NCBI RefSeq assembly: GCF_003515685.1
Contig: NZ_QWEG01000018.1
Span: 1 to 64,000, forward strand
DNA: 64,000 bases
DNA from: Neobacillus notoginsengisoli
Lineage (GTDB): Bacteria > Bacillota > Bacilli > Bacillales > Cytobacillaceae
Direction of reading: 5' to 3'
Shown: in pieces, positions 17,838 through 26,946 of the stretch
How the letters are laid out: each line of letters opens with the position of its first letter
How positions within the stretch are numbered: position 1 is the stretch's first letter
Translations under genes and position numbers: made by a program
The notes under the pieces: model-generated
Told to the model about the DNA's origin: nothing
The model's input: only the letters and a program-made list of their open reading frames with translations
Database searches by the model: none

Positions 17838-18923
17838 ATGAGAGATAAATGGAGAAAAAAGATCGTACTGTATTTGTTTTTGATTTTTATATTTGCCCTT
17901 ACGGCATGTACTACAAATAGTACAACAAAAGAAATTGACGGAGAGCCAAAAGTCAAAACAAAAACCAATAGAAATAAAGGAAAGAAAATTACAATAGGCT
18001 TCTCAATGGACACATTACGGGAAGAACGATGGCTTAGAGACCGTGACTATTTAGTTGCTAAAGGGGAGGAACTAGGAGCAGAGGTGTTTGTCGAGGCGGC
18101 TGAAGGAGATGATGCCTTACAAATTGCTCAAGCAGAAGCATTAATTAGTCAAGGTGTGGATGTTTTAATAGTCGTTCCTCATAATGCAGATGCGGCTGCT
18201 GCCATAGTTGAAAAAGCCCATGTAGCTGGAATCAAAGTGATAGCTTACGATCGTTTGATCACTAATTCCGATATTGATTTGTATATTTCATTTGACAGTA
18301 TCCTAATCGGTGAACTGCAGGCTAAAACAGTAGTTGCACAGGCGCCAAAAGGAAAATATGTATTAATCGAAGGGGCTGATACCGACTATACTGCTCATTT
18401 ATATAAGCAAGGGCAATTGAATGTACTGCAACCATTGATTGATCGAGGCGAAATAGAGATTGTTTATGAACAATGGACGGATGATTGGAATCCCGCTGTT
18501 GCTCTGGCTAACGTAGAAAGGGCTCTAAAAGTAAATAATAATCAGATTGATGCTATTATTGCGGCGAATGATGCTATTGCGGGTGTAGCCATCCAAGCAT
18601 TAGAAAAACAGAATTTAGCGGGGAAAATACCGGTGAGTGGATTAGATGCCGAACTGGCCGGGTGCCAAAGGATAGTGGAAGGAACGCAATTAATGACCAT
18701 TTATACCTCCATCAAAGATATGGCAGATACAGCGGCAGAAGCAGCGGTGAAAATAGCCAAAGGCGAAAAAATTACCACAAATTCTACAGAAAATAATGGA
18801 AAAATCAACGTCCCAACCATTTTGCTTGAACCCGTTGTGGTCACAAAAGAAACAATCGATGAGACTGTGATTGCTCAAGGGTTTCATAAAAAAGAAGACG
18901 TGTATAAAAGCGTCAAAGAATGA
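17838..18923 (+). CDS. XylF-like sugar-binding lipoprotein
   Basis: The 361-residue protein has a lipoprotein signal (LTAC, Cys24) and a xylose-binding-protein-like domain: GFSMDTLREERWLRDRDYLV, QGVDVLIVVPHNADAAAAI, VIAYDRLITNSDIDLYISFD, DAIIAANDAIAGVAIQAL and PVSGLDAE. Such proteins bind aldopyranoses for an ABC importer. No XylG ATPase or XylH permease gene follows; the next gene is a secreted glycosidase. It may serve distant transporter genes or the sensor encoded upstream. Start ATG 17838 after TAGGAGCAG. Confidence 0.88.
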   Translation: MRDKWRKKIVLYLFLIFIFALTACTTNSTTKEIDGEPKVKTKTNRNKGKKITIGFSMDTLREERWLRDRDYLVAKGEELGAEVFVEAAEGDDALQIAQAEALISQGVDVLIVVPHNADAAAAIVEKAHVAGIKVIAYDRLITNSDIDLYISFDSILIGELQAKTVVAQAPKGKYVLIEGADTDYTAHLYKQGQLNVLQPLIDRGEIEIVYEQWTDDWNPAVALANVERALKVNNNQIDAIIAANDAIAGVAIQALEKQNLAGKIPVSGLDAELAGCQRIVEGTQLMTIYTSIKDMADTAAEAAVKIAKGEKITTNSTENNGKINVPTILLEPVVVTKETIDETVIAQGFHKKEDVYKSVKE

Positions 18924-19032
18924 TTTTAAAGGGGGTGACAAATGATTCCTTTAATGCTGAGCTTTTTATATAAAGCTAGTAGTTGTTAAAGTATTTGGGA
19001 GAAAATTGAAAAACCAAAAGGAGGCAAGAAAA

Positions 19033-22000
19033 TTGCGTGTAAGCAGGTCATTTAAAAAGATACTTAGCATTTCGATGGCTCTTTTACTTTCAACCTCCGT
19101 TGTGGCTGCAGCAGGCACATCCAGTGAAACCAAAACGAACAATTCGAGCAGTTCCAATGTAAATTCATCCGTTTCCAACGATGAGTATTCATTAAAGAAG
19201 GCGATTCAGTATAACAATGTATATCAATTGCACAAAAACTGGCAAATTCAGTCGTCTGCCATTGCAACTGAAAATGGAACTTCAATCTCAAAGAGCGGTT
19301 ATAAAACAGACGGATGGTTTAATACAACTGTTCCAAACACTGTAATGGGAGCCCTGATTGAAGCCGGGGATATTGAAGATCCATTTATTCACGACCGTAT
19401 ATCTCGTACCGATGAATCCAGATATAATGCTCCTTGGTGGTACCGCACTGAGTTTACTTTACCGGCAACGGAGCAAGGAAAGAAAATATTGGTAAATTTC
19501 CAAGGAATCGGCTACCAAGGCGACATTTGGGTGAACGGAACAAAGATTGCCGATAAATCAGAAATTATTGGGTCATTCAGAACCTACGAATTGGATATTT
19601 CCGATTATGTAACGGCTGATGGCAAAACAAAAAATACAATCGCAGTAGAAGTAACGAAATCTAACTTCGGGAAAGACTTTTCAATTTACTGGGTGGATTG
19701 GGTTCCAAGGCCGACAGATAACAATATGGGCTTATGGCGTGATGTGTTCATTACTACCTCAGATGTTGTAACGACCCGCAACCCTTTTGTAACCTCAAAG
19801 GTTGACCCGGACCTTTCAACTGCATCTCTAAATGCCTATGTAGACTTGACGAACTATTCGAATAGTCCGGTCTCGGGAACAGTGGAAGCAACAATTAAAG
19901 ACCCTGCGGGCGCCGTTGTAACAACGCTTTCGCAGCCCGTAACATTGAGTGCGGGTGCAAAGGATCAGGAGATTGCTTTTACAGCCGATAAATTTAATGG
20001 ACTGAAAATAAACAATCCTAAATTATGGTGGCCAATCGGGATGGGAGAGCCTAATCAGCACACGGTGGAATTCAAGTTTACTGCAAATAATAAGGTCACT
20101 GACCGCATTTCACAAAAATTTGGTATCCGAGAAGTTACTACCGAGATGAATGTTTCTCCATCGACAAAAACAAGTCCGCCGCTTAAGGATATGGTGCAGT
20201 TCTATGTGAATCACAAGCCTGTTCTAATAAAAGCTGGGGGATATTCTCCAACGGACCTATACTTACGCCGGGATATGGATACAAATATTGCGGTTGTCGA
20301 ATATCTAAAAGATATGGGATTGAATGCGATCAGGGATGAAGGTATTTTCTTTGATGATCGCTTGATAGACCTTCTAGATGAAAACGGTCTTATGTATATG
20401 GGTGGATGGACTTGCTGCAGCAAATGGCAGGAACCCGCCGCATATAGCGATGCGGATTTGGATATTGCAAATGAATCGTTAATTTCTCAGCTTCGCGAAT
20501 TACGAGTCCATCCAAGTATGATTGCTTGGATGAACGGTAGTGACAATCCTCCATCTTATGGCAGAAGTATACCTACAGGTGGTAGTTTAGAGCGCGGTAA
20601 AGAAGTAGAACAGTCATTTTTTGACATCGAGAATCGTTTGCACTGGGATGCCTATGGTGCGATTATCTCCAGCGGTTCTGCAAAAGTTGCTGAGTTAACT
20701 GGAACTGTGAGCGGAATGCACATGGATGCTTCCTATGATTATGCACCACCTGCCATGTGGTTTGAGGATATGGATCTAGGCGGTGCCTTCGGATTTACTT
20801 CTGAAGCTGGGCCAGGTCCTAGTATACCGGTTATTGAGACAATGAAGAAGATTCTCCCCGAACATGCATTATGGCCTTATAATGTCGGAGGCGATAATTA
20901 TCAACAGTGGAACTTCCACAATGCCAGGGGCAGCTTTAGGGATCTTTCGAAGTTTAACTTAGCGATGGATAACCACTACGGCGAATCTAATAGTCTTGAA
21001 GAATATAATATCAAGGCTCAGGTTCAGCAATATGACTCACAGCGTGCTGTGTTTGAAGCACTAAATGCCAATAAATATACGAAGGCAACCGGTTGGGTGC
21101 AGTGGATGCTTAACAATGCATGGCCAGGCATGTTCTGGAACCTGTTTGATCATTATTTGAATCCGAACGGATCCTATTTTGGGGCGAAGAAAGGCAATGA
21201 GCCGCTCCATATTATGTTTGATTATGCGTCCAATGAAGTTAAGGTCCTTAACAGCACGAATAAGGATTACTCCGGGTTGAAAGCAAAGGTTCAAGTTTAC
21301 AATATTGATAGCAAGAAAGTATATGACAAAGAGATTAAAAACCTTGCTGTGACTCCAGATGGAGCAAGTGCGGCTGTTGGCGGCGAACCTAAACAGGTTG
21401 GTTACCAAACGATTAATTTTAATGGCAAAATTGAAAAGGCTAATGGGATTACAGTGGTTGACAAAATAACAGAAGCTGACCTCCAAGTATCGCCTACTTA
21501 TTTTATTCGACTAGAATTAAGAGACGCCAAAGATAATCTAGTAAGTATCAACTCCTATGCACAAACGACGAAAAAAGACTTAGTCAGATACCAGAATCAT
21601 AGTTGGAACTTTACGCCACAGGATCAGTTTGCGGACTTCACTCAATTGCAGCAGCTTGGACAGGTGGAGCTGCAAATTGAAGGAAAACCGAAAACGATTA
21701 ACACTGGCCATGAGCAAACCATTACTTATACGGTTAAAAACAAAGGTAATTCTATTGCCTACGCCGTTTTCGCTAAAATCAAGAAAGGTGTAAATGGCGA
21801 ATTGGTTGCTCCGGTAAAAATGGAAGATAACTACTTTATGTTGTTGCCAGGAGAGAAGAGAACCCTCTCGGCGACATACAATTTGGCTGATTTGGGTAAT
21901 GCAACGCCTGTAGTTGAGGTTAATAGCTATAACAACCTAACATCGAAGAATAAGCCGATGCCGACTACTGCAAATCTAGCTTTTGGAAAAACAGCAACAG

Positions 22001-22704
22001 CATCAACAACACAAGGTACCGCAAATACTCCAGACAAAGCATTAGACACCACGATGTATACAAAGTGGCAGAGCTCAACGAATGCCACCACAGGTGCGGA
22101 CCCGCAATGGTTCATGGTTGATTTTGGTGGACCGACTAAATTTGATAGAACGATCATTAGATGGGATTATGCGAACTATGCACGGAACATGGTTCTAGAA
22201 GGGTCGGATGATGGAGTAAATTGGGAGCCAATCTACAACGGGACAAATCTCAATGGTTCTTCTGTAAGTGATTTACAATTTGACTCTGTGACAAAGAGGT
22301 ATATGAGGATAACAATGTCAGGAAAACGCCCGGCAGGTCCGCAGATTGGTCCTGGAGGCACAGGTAATGGCGTAATTGGATTAGGAGCAACACCTGCTTC
22401 TACCAGCTTTAATATTGCTTCGTTCGAGGTATACTCCCAGCCGGTAAGTCTCAATACAATCCAGGAGAAACTGGAGAAATATATTGCGAAAAATGAAGTC
22501 CGTTCACCGTTGACCAATCAGCTAGGTAATAGTCTTGAGCAGGCCATCCATCATGAGGAGAACGGGCATCGTGATCAGGCGATAAATAGTCTTAACGATT
22601 TTCTAAAGCATATGAACAACGAAGCCCATAGAGATAAAATATCGGCCCAGGCTAAAGAAAAGCTGAAAGCGGATATAGAGGACCTATTAAAAGAGTGGAA
22701 ATGA
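19033..22704 (+). CDS. Secreted GH2 exo-beta-D-glucosaminidase with F5/8C and FIMAH-like domains
   Basis: The 1223-residue enzyme should release GlcN from chitosan ends outside the cell. After a signal peptide come the GH2 sugar-binding domain (WWYRTEFTLP, GDIWVNGTKI), Ig-like domains, and a TIM barrel with the exo-glucosaminidase hallmarks: acid/base Asp504 in MNGSDNPPS and nucleophile Glu591 in FTSEAGPGPS. In usual beta-galactosidases the acid/base is Glu in an NE pair, so the SD pair is diagnostic. A discoidin (F5/8C, CBM32-like) domain (about 960-1140) and a C-terminal helical FIMAH-type domain follow. TTG 19033 is chosen since AAAGGAGG precedes it; the frame also has a TTG at 19006 that lacks such a site. 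Confidence 0.85.
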   Translation: MRVSRSFKKILSISMALLLSTSVVAAAGTSSETKTNNSSSSNVNSSVSNDEYSLKKAIQYNNVYQLHKNWQIQSSAIATENGTSISKSGYKTDGWFNTTVPNTVMGALIEAGDIEDPFIHDRISRTDESRYNAPWWYRTEFTLPATEQGKKILVNFQGIGYQGDIWVNGTKIADKSEIIGSFRTYELDISDYVTADGKTKNTIAVEVTKSNFGKDFSIYWVDWVPRPTDNNMGLWRDVFITTSDVVTTRNPFVTSKVDPDLSTASLNAYVDLTNYSNSPVSGTVEATIKDPAGAVVTTLSQPVTLSAGAKDQEIAFTADKFNGLKINNPKLWWPIGMGEPNQHTVEFKFTANNKVTDRISQKFGIREVTTEMNVSPSTKTSPPLKDMVQFYVNHKPVLIKAGGYSPTDLYLRRDMDTNIAVVEYLKDMGLNAIRDEGIFFDDRLIDLLDENGLMYMGGWTCCSKWQEPAAYSDADLDIANESLISQLRELRVHPSMIAWMNGSDNPPSYGRSIPTGGSLERGKEVEQSFFDIENRLHWDAYGAIISSGSAKVAELTGTVSGMHMDASYDYAPPAMWFEDMDLGGAFGFTSEAGPGPSIPVIETMKKILPEHALWPYNVGGDNYQQWNFHNARGSFRDLSKFNLAMDNHYGESNSLEEYNIKAQVQQYDSQRAVFEALNANKYTKATGWVQWMLNNAWPGMFWNLFDHYLNPNGSYFGAKKGNEPLHIMFDYASNEVKVLNSTNKDYSGLKAKVQVYNIDSKKVYDKEIKNLAVTPDGASAAVGGEPKQVGYQTINFNGKIEKANGITVVDKITEADLQVSPTYFIRLELRDAKDNLVSINSYAQTTKKDLVRYQNHSWNFTPQDQFADFTQLQQLGQVELQIEGKPKTINTGHEQTITYTVKNKGNSIAYAVFAKIKKGVNGELVAPVKMEDNYFMLLPGEKRTLSATYNLADLGNATPVVEVNSYNNLTSKNKPMPTTANLAFGKTATASTTQGTANTPDKALDTTMYTKWQSSTNATTGADPQWFMVDFGGPTKFDRTIIRWDYANYARNMVLEGSDDGVNWEPIYNGTNLNGSSVSDLQFDSVTKRYMRITMSGKRPAGPQIGPGGTGNGVIGLGATPASTSFNIASFEVYSQPVSLNTIQEKLEKYIAKNEVRSPLTNQLGNSLEQAIHHEENGHRDQAINSLNDFLKHMNNEAHRDKISAQAKEKLKADIEDLLKEWK

Positions 22705-22754
22705 TTTAACTAATTTCAATAAAACTGCTCTTTAATAATTATGCGATAAACGAG

Positions 22755-22787
22755 TCAAAGGGCAATCTTTTTATGATTGTCCTTTGA
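22755..22787 (+). terminator. Terminator after the glucosaminidase gene
   Basis: A 13-bp stem with one mismatch (TCAAAGGGCAATC and GATTGTCCTTTGA) around TTTTTAT, followed by a T-rich stretch. Confidence 0.75.
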
Positions 22788-22899
22788 TTTCTATCCTGGG
22801 TTCTTTATCGGTACCTACTCTAATAATATGGATTTGAGGGAGTATTCTGTGAGGGAAAACTATTAAGGCGCTTAATGAATTTTGCCAGGGGGCTGGAGT

Positions 22900-23166
22900 A
22901 TGATTGTTGAACAATTTGAGGTATGCAACGAGTTGGGGCTTCACGCGAGGGTCGCGTCACGTATAGTCCGGGAGTTAAGCAAATTTGAAAGCAACGTGAT
23001 CGTGAAAAAAGAAGGCAAAGACTTTAACCTTAAGAGCGTGCTTGGGGTCATGACGGTCAACGCGAAGAAAGGTGACGTTTTGACCATTGAGTTTTCCGGA
23101 AGCGACGAAGCTGCGGCCGTGGAAGCGGTCAGGGTTTTGTTCTTAAACAAATTTGGTGAAAAGTAG
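22900..23166 (+). CDS. HPr-like PTS phosphocarrier dedicated to the adjoining PTS
   Basis: The 88-residue protein has the size of HPr. His15 in NELGLHARVAS is the site that takes phosphate from enzyme I, and Ser46 in KSVLGVMTV is the site used by HPr kinase in Firmicutes; both are present. Start ATG 22900 is preceded by AGGGGG at a good distance; the frame also opens at 22882. It is the first gene of a tight cluster with EIIA, EIIB and EIIC. Firmicutes have one general HPr, so this second copy is likely specialised. Whether Ser46 lets it act with CcpA is unknown. Confidence 0.88.
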   Translation: MIVEQFEVCNELGLHARVASRIVRELSKFESNVIVKKEGKDFNLKSVLGVMTVNAKKGDVLTIEFSGSDEAAAVEAVRVLFLNKFGEK

Positions 23167-23173
23167 GTGAAGC

Positions 23174-23497
23174 ATGATGGGTAATTTAGAAGTGGCGATG
23201 GGTCTCATTGCCGGAGCCGGCGATTCCCGAAGCTACTGCATGGAGGCGATAGACTTTGCGCGAGATGGGCAGTTTGAAGATGCAAGAGAAGCTGTGGAGA
23301 AAGCCGTGACCGCCATGGTAGAAACGCATGAGATTCAGACACAGCTTATCCGCGATGAAATCGAGGGAAAGGGCGAAGCTGTTTCCCTAATTATGGTACA
23401 CGCTCAGGACCACCTGAATCTGGCGCTTGTAATGCGAGATGTTGCCGAGGAATTTATTAGACTTTATGAAAGAATAAAACATTTGGAAGAGGGATAA
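23174..23497 (+). CDS. PTS EIIA component, lactose/cellobiose family
   Basis: The 107-residue all-helical protein matches the EIIA-Lac family: GDSRSYCMEAIDFARDG near the start, and MVHAQDHLNLAL near the end with His76 (phosphorylation site) and Asp79 (magnesium site). It passes phosphate from HPr to EIIB. It starts 7 bases after the HPr gene and ends one base before EIIB. Confidence 0.92.
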   Translation: MMGNLEVAMGLIAGAGDSRSYCMEAIDFARDGQFEDAREAVEKAVTAMVETHEIQTQLIRDEIEGKGEAVSLIMVHAQDHLNLALVMRDVAEEFIRLYERIKHLEEG

Positions 23498-23498
23498 C

Positions 23499-23816
23499 AT
23501 GCTTACCATTTCTCTAATTTGCAATTTAGGTATGTCGACAAGCATACTTGTCAATAAAATGTCAGCATACGCAAAGGAAAAAAGTATAGAGATCGACGTA
23601 GATGCGATGCCGTTTGACAAGATGGGCGACAGGATCAACAAAACTGACATCTTGTTGATTGGGCCGCAAGTTCGGCATCTCTTAAAGAAAATCCAAGCAG
23701 AACACGGTGATAAGGTTCCTGTTATTCAGGTAATGAACATGTCTCATTATGCATTGGCAAAGGCAGACGAGATTTTTGAAGAGGCATATAGGGAATATAT
23801 CCAAAAAACAAATTAG
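23499..23816 (+). CDS. PTS EIIB component, lactose/cellobiose family
   Basis: This 105-residue protein carries phosphate on Cys8 (ISLICNLGMSTSILV, the usual C-x-x-G-x-S-T-S loop). IGPQVRHLLKKI later in the chain is also typical of the family. It hands phosphate to the sugar as EIIC moves it across the membrane. Confidence 0.92.
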   Translation: MLTISLICNLGMSTSILVNKMSAYAKEKSIEIDVDAMPFDKMGDRINKTDILLIGPQVRHLLKKIQAEHGDKVPVIQVMNMSHYALAKADEIFEEAYREYIQKTN

Positions 23817-23900
23817 GGTCTCCTGAATAATTGGAAAATTCAATACAAACAGTGGTTTTTCTGCTATAAAAAATATCGTAATCATAGGGGGAAAGTAGTT

Positions 23901-25169
23901 ATGGAAACAAAGAAACAATCGAAACTCACTACCTTTATGGAAGAAAAGTTTGTGCCCGTCGCGGCACAGATTGGAGGTCAAAGGCATTTGCTGGCTCTGC
24001 GTGACGGCATTGTCATGATAATGCCGCTGTTGATTTTAGGCGCTTTCGCTATGATAGTCATAGACTTCCCTATTCCTGCTTGGATAGCCCTTATGGAGTC
24101 TGCCGGTTGGAGCTGGGGCGGTAAAATCGACATCTTGATAAACGCAACGTTCGGCATCATGGCAATAATCGCCGCGTTTGGTGTCGCAAGCTCGTTGGCT
24201 GGCAGCTACAAAAAGAATGATGGCACCTCAATAGACGGTATCCCCGCGGGCATTCTCGCCATAGCATCATTCTTTGTTGTTACCCAAAGCGACGGCACGG
24301 GTTCTGAAAATCTTTTTGTTGCTATGGCTTTCGCTATACTTACTGCTGAAATCTATCGTCTGTTCGTCCAAAAAAACTGGATCATCAAGCTGCCAGACAC
24401 CGTACCAACAGCAGTTTCAAGACAGTTCTCAGCACTGCTTCCGGGTCTGGCTATCCTTGGTATCTCGTGGCTTATCATTGCCGTGCCAATGTCGTATACA
24501 GGTTATAAAACTATATCTCATTGGCTGAATGAAGGTCTGTTCTCCTGGCTGACCAATTTTGGTCTTTCGTATCCGTTCATGATGTTTGGATCCTTTATCG
24601 AGCATTTGTTGTGGACATTCGGTCTGCACGGATCCGCAATTATAATATTCCCTTTCTTCGAGCCACTTTGGATCAGCGTTACCCATGTCGGAACGACTTC
24701 CATCATCACATGGCCATTCTATGAAAACAACGTATGGCTCGGCGGTTCGGGCGCTACATTGCCTGTGGTAATTTATATGTTGTTATTTGCTAAGTCAAAG
24801 CTACTCAAAGATGTCGGTAAGATTTCCATAGGACCTGGAATATTTAATATTAACGAGCCGGTCACGTTCGGTCTTCCTATCGTTTTGAACCCAATGCTTA
24901 TGATACCGTTTATACTCTCCCCACTCGTGATCGTCACCATCATGTATGCAGGTACATCAATCGGGCTGTTCCCTATAATGGATAAGATCGTGCCATGGAC
25001 GACCCCCATCTTTATTAGCGGTTTCCTTGCCGCCTCAGGTGATATTGGTAGCAGGTTAATGGCTGTGCTGGCTCAAGTCATATGTTTTTCCGCATCGTTC
25101 ATTATCTATCTGCCTTTCATCCGCGCATGGGATAAAATCAACCTGAAACGTGAGGCAGGAGAAGCTTAA
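23901..25169 (+). CDS. PTS EIIC component, lactose/cellobiose family permease
   Basis: The 422 residues form about ten hydrophobic helices. The start (MEEKFVPVAAQIGGQRHLLALRDGI) and the segments FGLHGSAII, IGPGIFNINEPVTFGLPIVLNP are landmarks of the EIIC-cellobiose/lactose family, the last containing the conserved NEP motif that binds sugar. Substrates of the family are beta-linked disaccharides, chitobiose among them. An upstream secreted exo-glucosaminidase makes amino-sugar products a reasonable guess. Start ATG 23901 after AGGGGGAAAG. Confidence 0.92.
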   Translation: METKKQSKLTTFMEEKFVPVAAQIGGQRHLLALRDGIVMIMPLLILGAFAMIVIDFPIPAWIALMESAGWSWGGKIDILINATFGIMAIIAAFGVASSLAGSYKKNDGTSIDGIPAGILAIASFFVVTQSDGTGSENLFVAMAFAILTAEIYRLFVQKNWIIKLPDTVPTAVSRQFSALLPGLAILGISWLIIAVPMSYTGYKTISHWLNEGLFSWLTNFGLSYPFMMFGSFIEHLLWTFGLHGSAIIIFPFFEPLWISVTHVGTTSIITWPFYENNVWLGGSGATLPVVIYMLLFAKSKLLKDVGKISIGPGIFNINEPVTFGLPIVLNPMLMIPFILSPLVIVTIMYAGTSIGLFPIMDKIVPWTTPIFISGFLAASGDIGSRLMAVLAQVICFSASFIIYLPFIRAWDKINLKREAGEA

Positions 25170-25194
25170 TTTACTATAAAAGAAAAGGAAGAAT

Positions 25195-25223
25195 CCTCTG
25201 CCCTTTTAGGGCAGGGGTTTTTG
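25195..25223 (+). terminator. Hairpin with U run between EIIC and RDD genes
   Basis: CCTCTGCCC pairs with GGGCAGGGG around TTTTA and is followed by TTTTTG. It could partly attenuate transcription into the RDD gene, which follows 14 bases later. Confidence 0.7.
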
Positions 25224-25236
25224 AGGAGACGGTGCT

Positions 25237-25782
25237 ATGAATAAAAAGGATAATGGCAACAAGGCGGTAGAGTCTTTCAAACACAGCCGCCCCAAAAATT
25301 TCTTTCGAAACAGATTTTTCGCGCTTGTAATTGATTTTATTGTCATTATGCTCTTGTGCTGGATTGTGTTTGCCATATTTGGCATACCCGATTGGGAACA
25401 CTACTTACAGACTCAGGAGGCGGTCAGGGGGTTATCCGCTTCAGATACGCTAGTCGTGGAGCGTATGAAGCTCTATCAAGAGTCTTTTCTAATAACATTA
25501 AGCATAGGGGTAGCCTACGAGGCTTTAATGCTGGTGTTTTTTGGGGTGACTATAGGTAAACTGGTATTCGGTATGCGCGTCGTCAATGTCAATACGGATA
25601 AGAATTTCTACGTAGGTAAGCTCATGCTAGCTATGCGCTCCGTGATTAAGGCTGCATCAATATACTTGCTTTCAGCTATACCGTTCTTGTTTATGTGTTT
25701 GACCACATTTGGCAATTCGGAAGGACGTTCCGGGTTTGATGGATTCGCTGGTACAAAAGTTATTAAAGTAAGGAGTAAATAA
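25237..25782 (+). CDS. RDD-family membrane protein
   Basis: The 181-residue protein has three membrane helices (about 29-50, 84-108 and 130-160) with the RDD signature: RNRFFALVIDFIVIMLL at the first helix, GVTIGKLVFGMRVVN in the middle and LMLAMRSVIKAASIYLL at the third. RDD proteins are poorly understood; some act as sodium/proton exchangers. Linkage to a PTS is uncommon. Start ATG 25237 after GAGGAGACGG. Confidence 0.8.
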   Translation: MNKKDNGNKAVESFKHSRPKNFFRNRFFALVIDFIVIMLLCWIVFAIFGIPDWEHYLQTQEAVRGLSASDTLVVERMKLYQESFLITLSIGVAYEALMLVFFGVTIGKLVFGMRVVNVNTDKNFYVGKLMLAMRSVIKAASIYLLSAIPFLFMCLTTFGNSEGRSGFDGFAGTKVIKVRSK

Positions 25783-25784
25783 CT

Positions 25785-26009
25785 ATGAATATTGCGGTTA
25801 AGACCCCGCTGATGGCTGATAAGATAAAGGAACTATTGGACGGGAATACCTTTGACGGGGTAGACTTCACTTTTTTGGAAATGAAGGGCATGGAAATAAT
25901 ATTCAGCGTTACCGGAGACAGTGAACAGATCGCTGTTGCCGCGACCAAGAATGCAATTAAGGCCACGGATTATGGAAGAGGACTCTACTTTTCTATTATC
26001 GTGAAATAA
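25785..26009 (+). CDS. Uncharacterised 74-aa protein at the end of the PTS cluster
   Basis: I do not recognise this protein. It begins MNIAVKTPLMADKIKELL and shows alternating beta and alpha pattern with no signal or membrane helix (MKGMEIIFSVTGDSEQIAVA, YFSIIVK at the end). The start codon is 3 bases after the RDD stop and AAGGAG overlaps the end of that gene, so translation is coupled. It may be a small regulatory or EIIB-like partner, but no active-site residue is visible. Confidence 0.65.
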   Translation: MNIAVKTPLMADKIKELLDGNTFDGVDFTFLEMKGMEIIFSVTGDSEQIAVAATKNAIKATDYGRGLYFSIIVK

Positions 26010-26106
26010 TGGGAGCTACATTAAAAACTATGTTGTTATAAAGTTGGACGGCCTTGAGAATTACATATCATTACTTTGACCGTACCCCTGCTGAGGGGGC
26101 TACTAA

Positions 26107-26142
26107 ATCAACGGTTCCATAAATGGATCCGTTGATTTTTTT
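26107..26142 (+). terminator. Terminator after the PTS cluster
   Basis: A 13-bp stem with one mismatch (ATCAACGGTTCCA, TGGATCCGTTGAT) around TAAA and followed by TTTTTTT. Confidence 0.85.
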
Positions 26143-26154
26143 GCCACAAACTCC

Positions 26155-26200
26155 TATTAGGTTCCAAGCACCACCGGTTTTTACTTGTTTCACAGTCCTC
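26155..26200. repeat. Dispersed repeat (type B), partial copy
   Basis: AGCACCACCGGTTTTTACTTGTTTCACAG is a diverged copy of the element at 662, 13590 and 58430, placed just after a terminator. Confidence 0.45.
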
Positions 26201-26272
26201 AATTCGGTAGCTAAAAAAATGAAAGAATGGCGGGTTGGCAAATCCGCCTGGAAATTACGACAAGGTCAATTT

Positions 26273-26512
26273 TTAATGAAATGGCTTTTCTTTGTAGGAT
26301 AGGAAGTTAAGATTGTTGATTGCCAGTTGTATGGCTGCTTTTTTGCTAAGGGGGTCTGTGCCAAAGGCGATGTGATCTTTAAATGGAGGGAAGTCTTGGC
26401 AAATGGTGGCGATTGCTTCGTAGTGGGTGGCGTAGTAGAAGATATCGAGTTCAACCTCATCTCCGTGTTCGTTTATGAAGGTGGTCACTTCTCTGGATAG
26501 GTAATCAGCCAT
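26273..26512 (-). CDS. Small conserved hypothetical protein, 79 aa (paralog of 12956-13195)
   Basis: The protein begins MADYLSREVTTFINEHGDEV and ends LNFLSYKEKPFH. It differs from its paralog near 13 kb at about 15 of 79 positions, mostly conservative, and has the same length and the same GAGGAAAAACG leader before ATG 26512. That pattern of change marks a real, selected protein. No domain is known to me. Both copies stand alone next to dispersed repeats, suggesting the gene moved or was duplicated with its short flanks. Confidence 0.7.
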   Translation of the reverse strand: MADYLSREVTTFINEHGDEVELDIFYYATHYEAIATICQDFPPFKDHIAFGTDPLSKKAAIQLAINNLNFLSYKEKPFH

Positions 26513-26659
26513 TCGTTTTTCCTCATTTCATTGCTGGATGAATTTTTGCAGAAGCGCTAAAAAATTTGTCGGAATGGCATCAGCACGTAGTATAGTACGC
26601 ATGAAGAGTGACATATAGAGAACTGAAAAAATCATAAAAGAGTAAGAAATTGAGATACG

Positions 26660-26760
26660 GGAGCAAGGAAGGCTGGTATGAGTTGTTGGCTAGGGTTTTA
26701 ATTTTGCCAGGAGGGGGTGCTGCAGTTAGGCTGATCTGTCACTTCCCGTGATTCTTGGAA
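26660..26760. repeat. Dispersed repeat shared with 58470-58530
   Basis: GGCTGGTATGAGTTGTTGGC (about 26671-26690) and the following TTTTAATTTTGCCAG recur near 58480-58515 with few changes. The 26521-27318 stretch has no supported gene. Confidence 0.55.
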
Positions 26761-26843
26761 AGATTTCGAACCCTTTTTGCCATTTCAAGAGAGCGCACTT
26801 CTATATGAATTAATGATACTCACGGGAATGGATTCCTTCATAC

Positions 26844-26888
26844 CCAATCATTTAGCGACGTAAAAAAATCTAAATGATTGGTTTTTTT
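26844..26888 (+). terminator. Terminator-like hairpin in the long intergenic region
   Basis: CCAATCATTTA and TAAATGATTGG form an 11-bp stem around a 16-base loop and are followed by TTTTTTT. It would end any transcript entering from the left before the uridine phosphorylase promoter. Confidence 0.75.
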
Positions 26889-26946
26889 ATTTAGATTGAA
26901 AATGTGTTTTACAAGCCGTTCGAGTCAAATCGTCAGACTATTCCTA

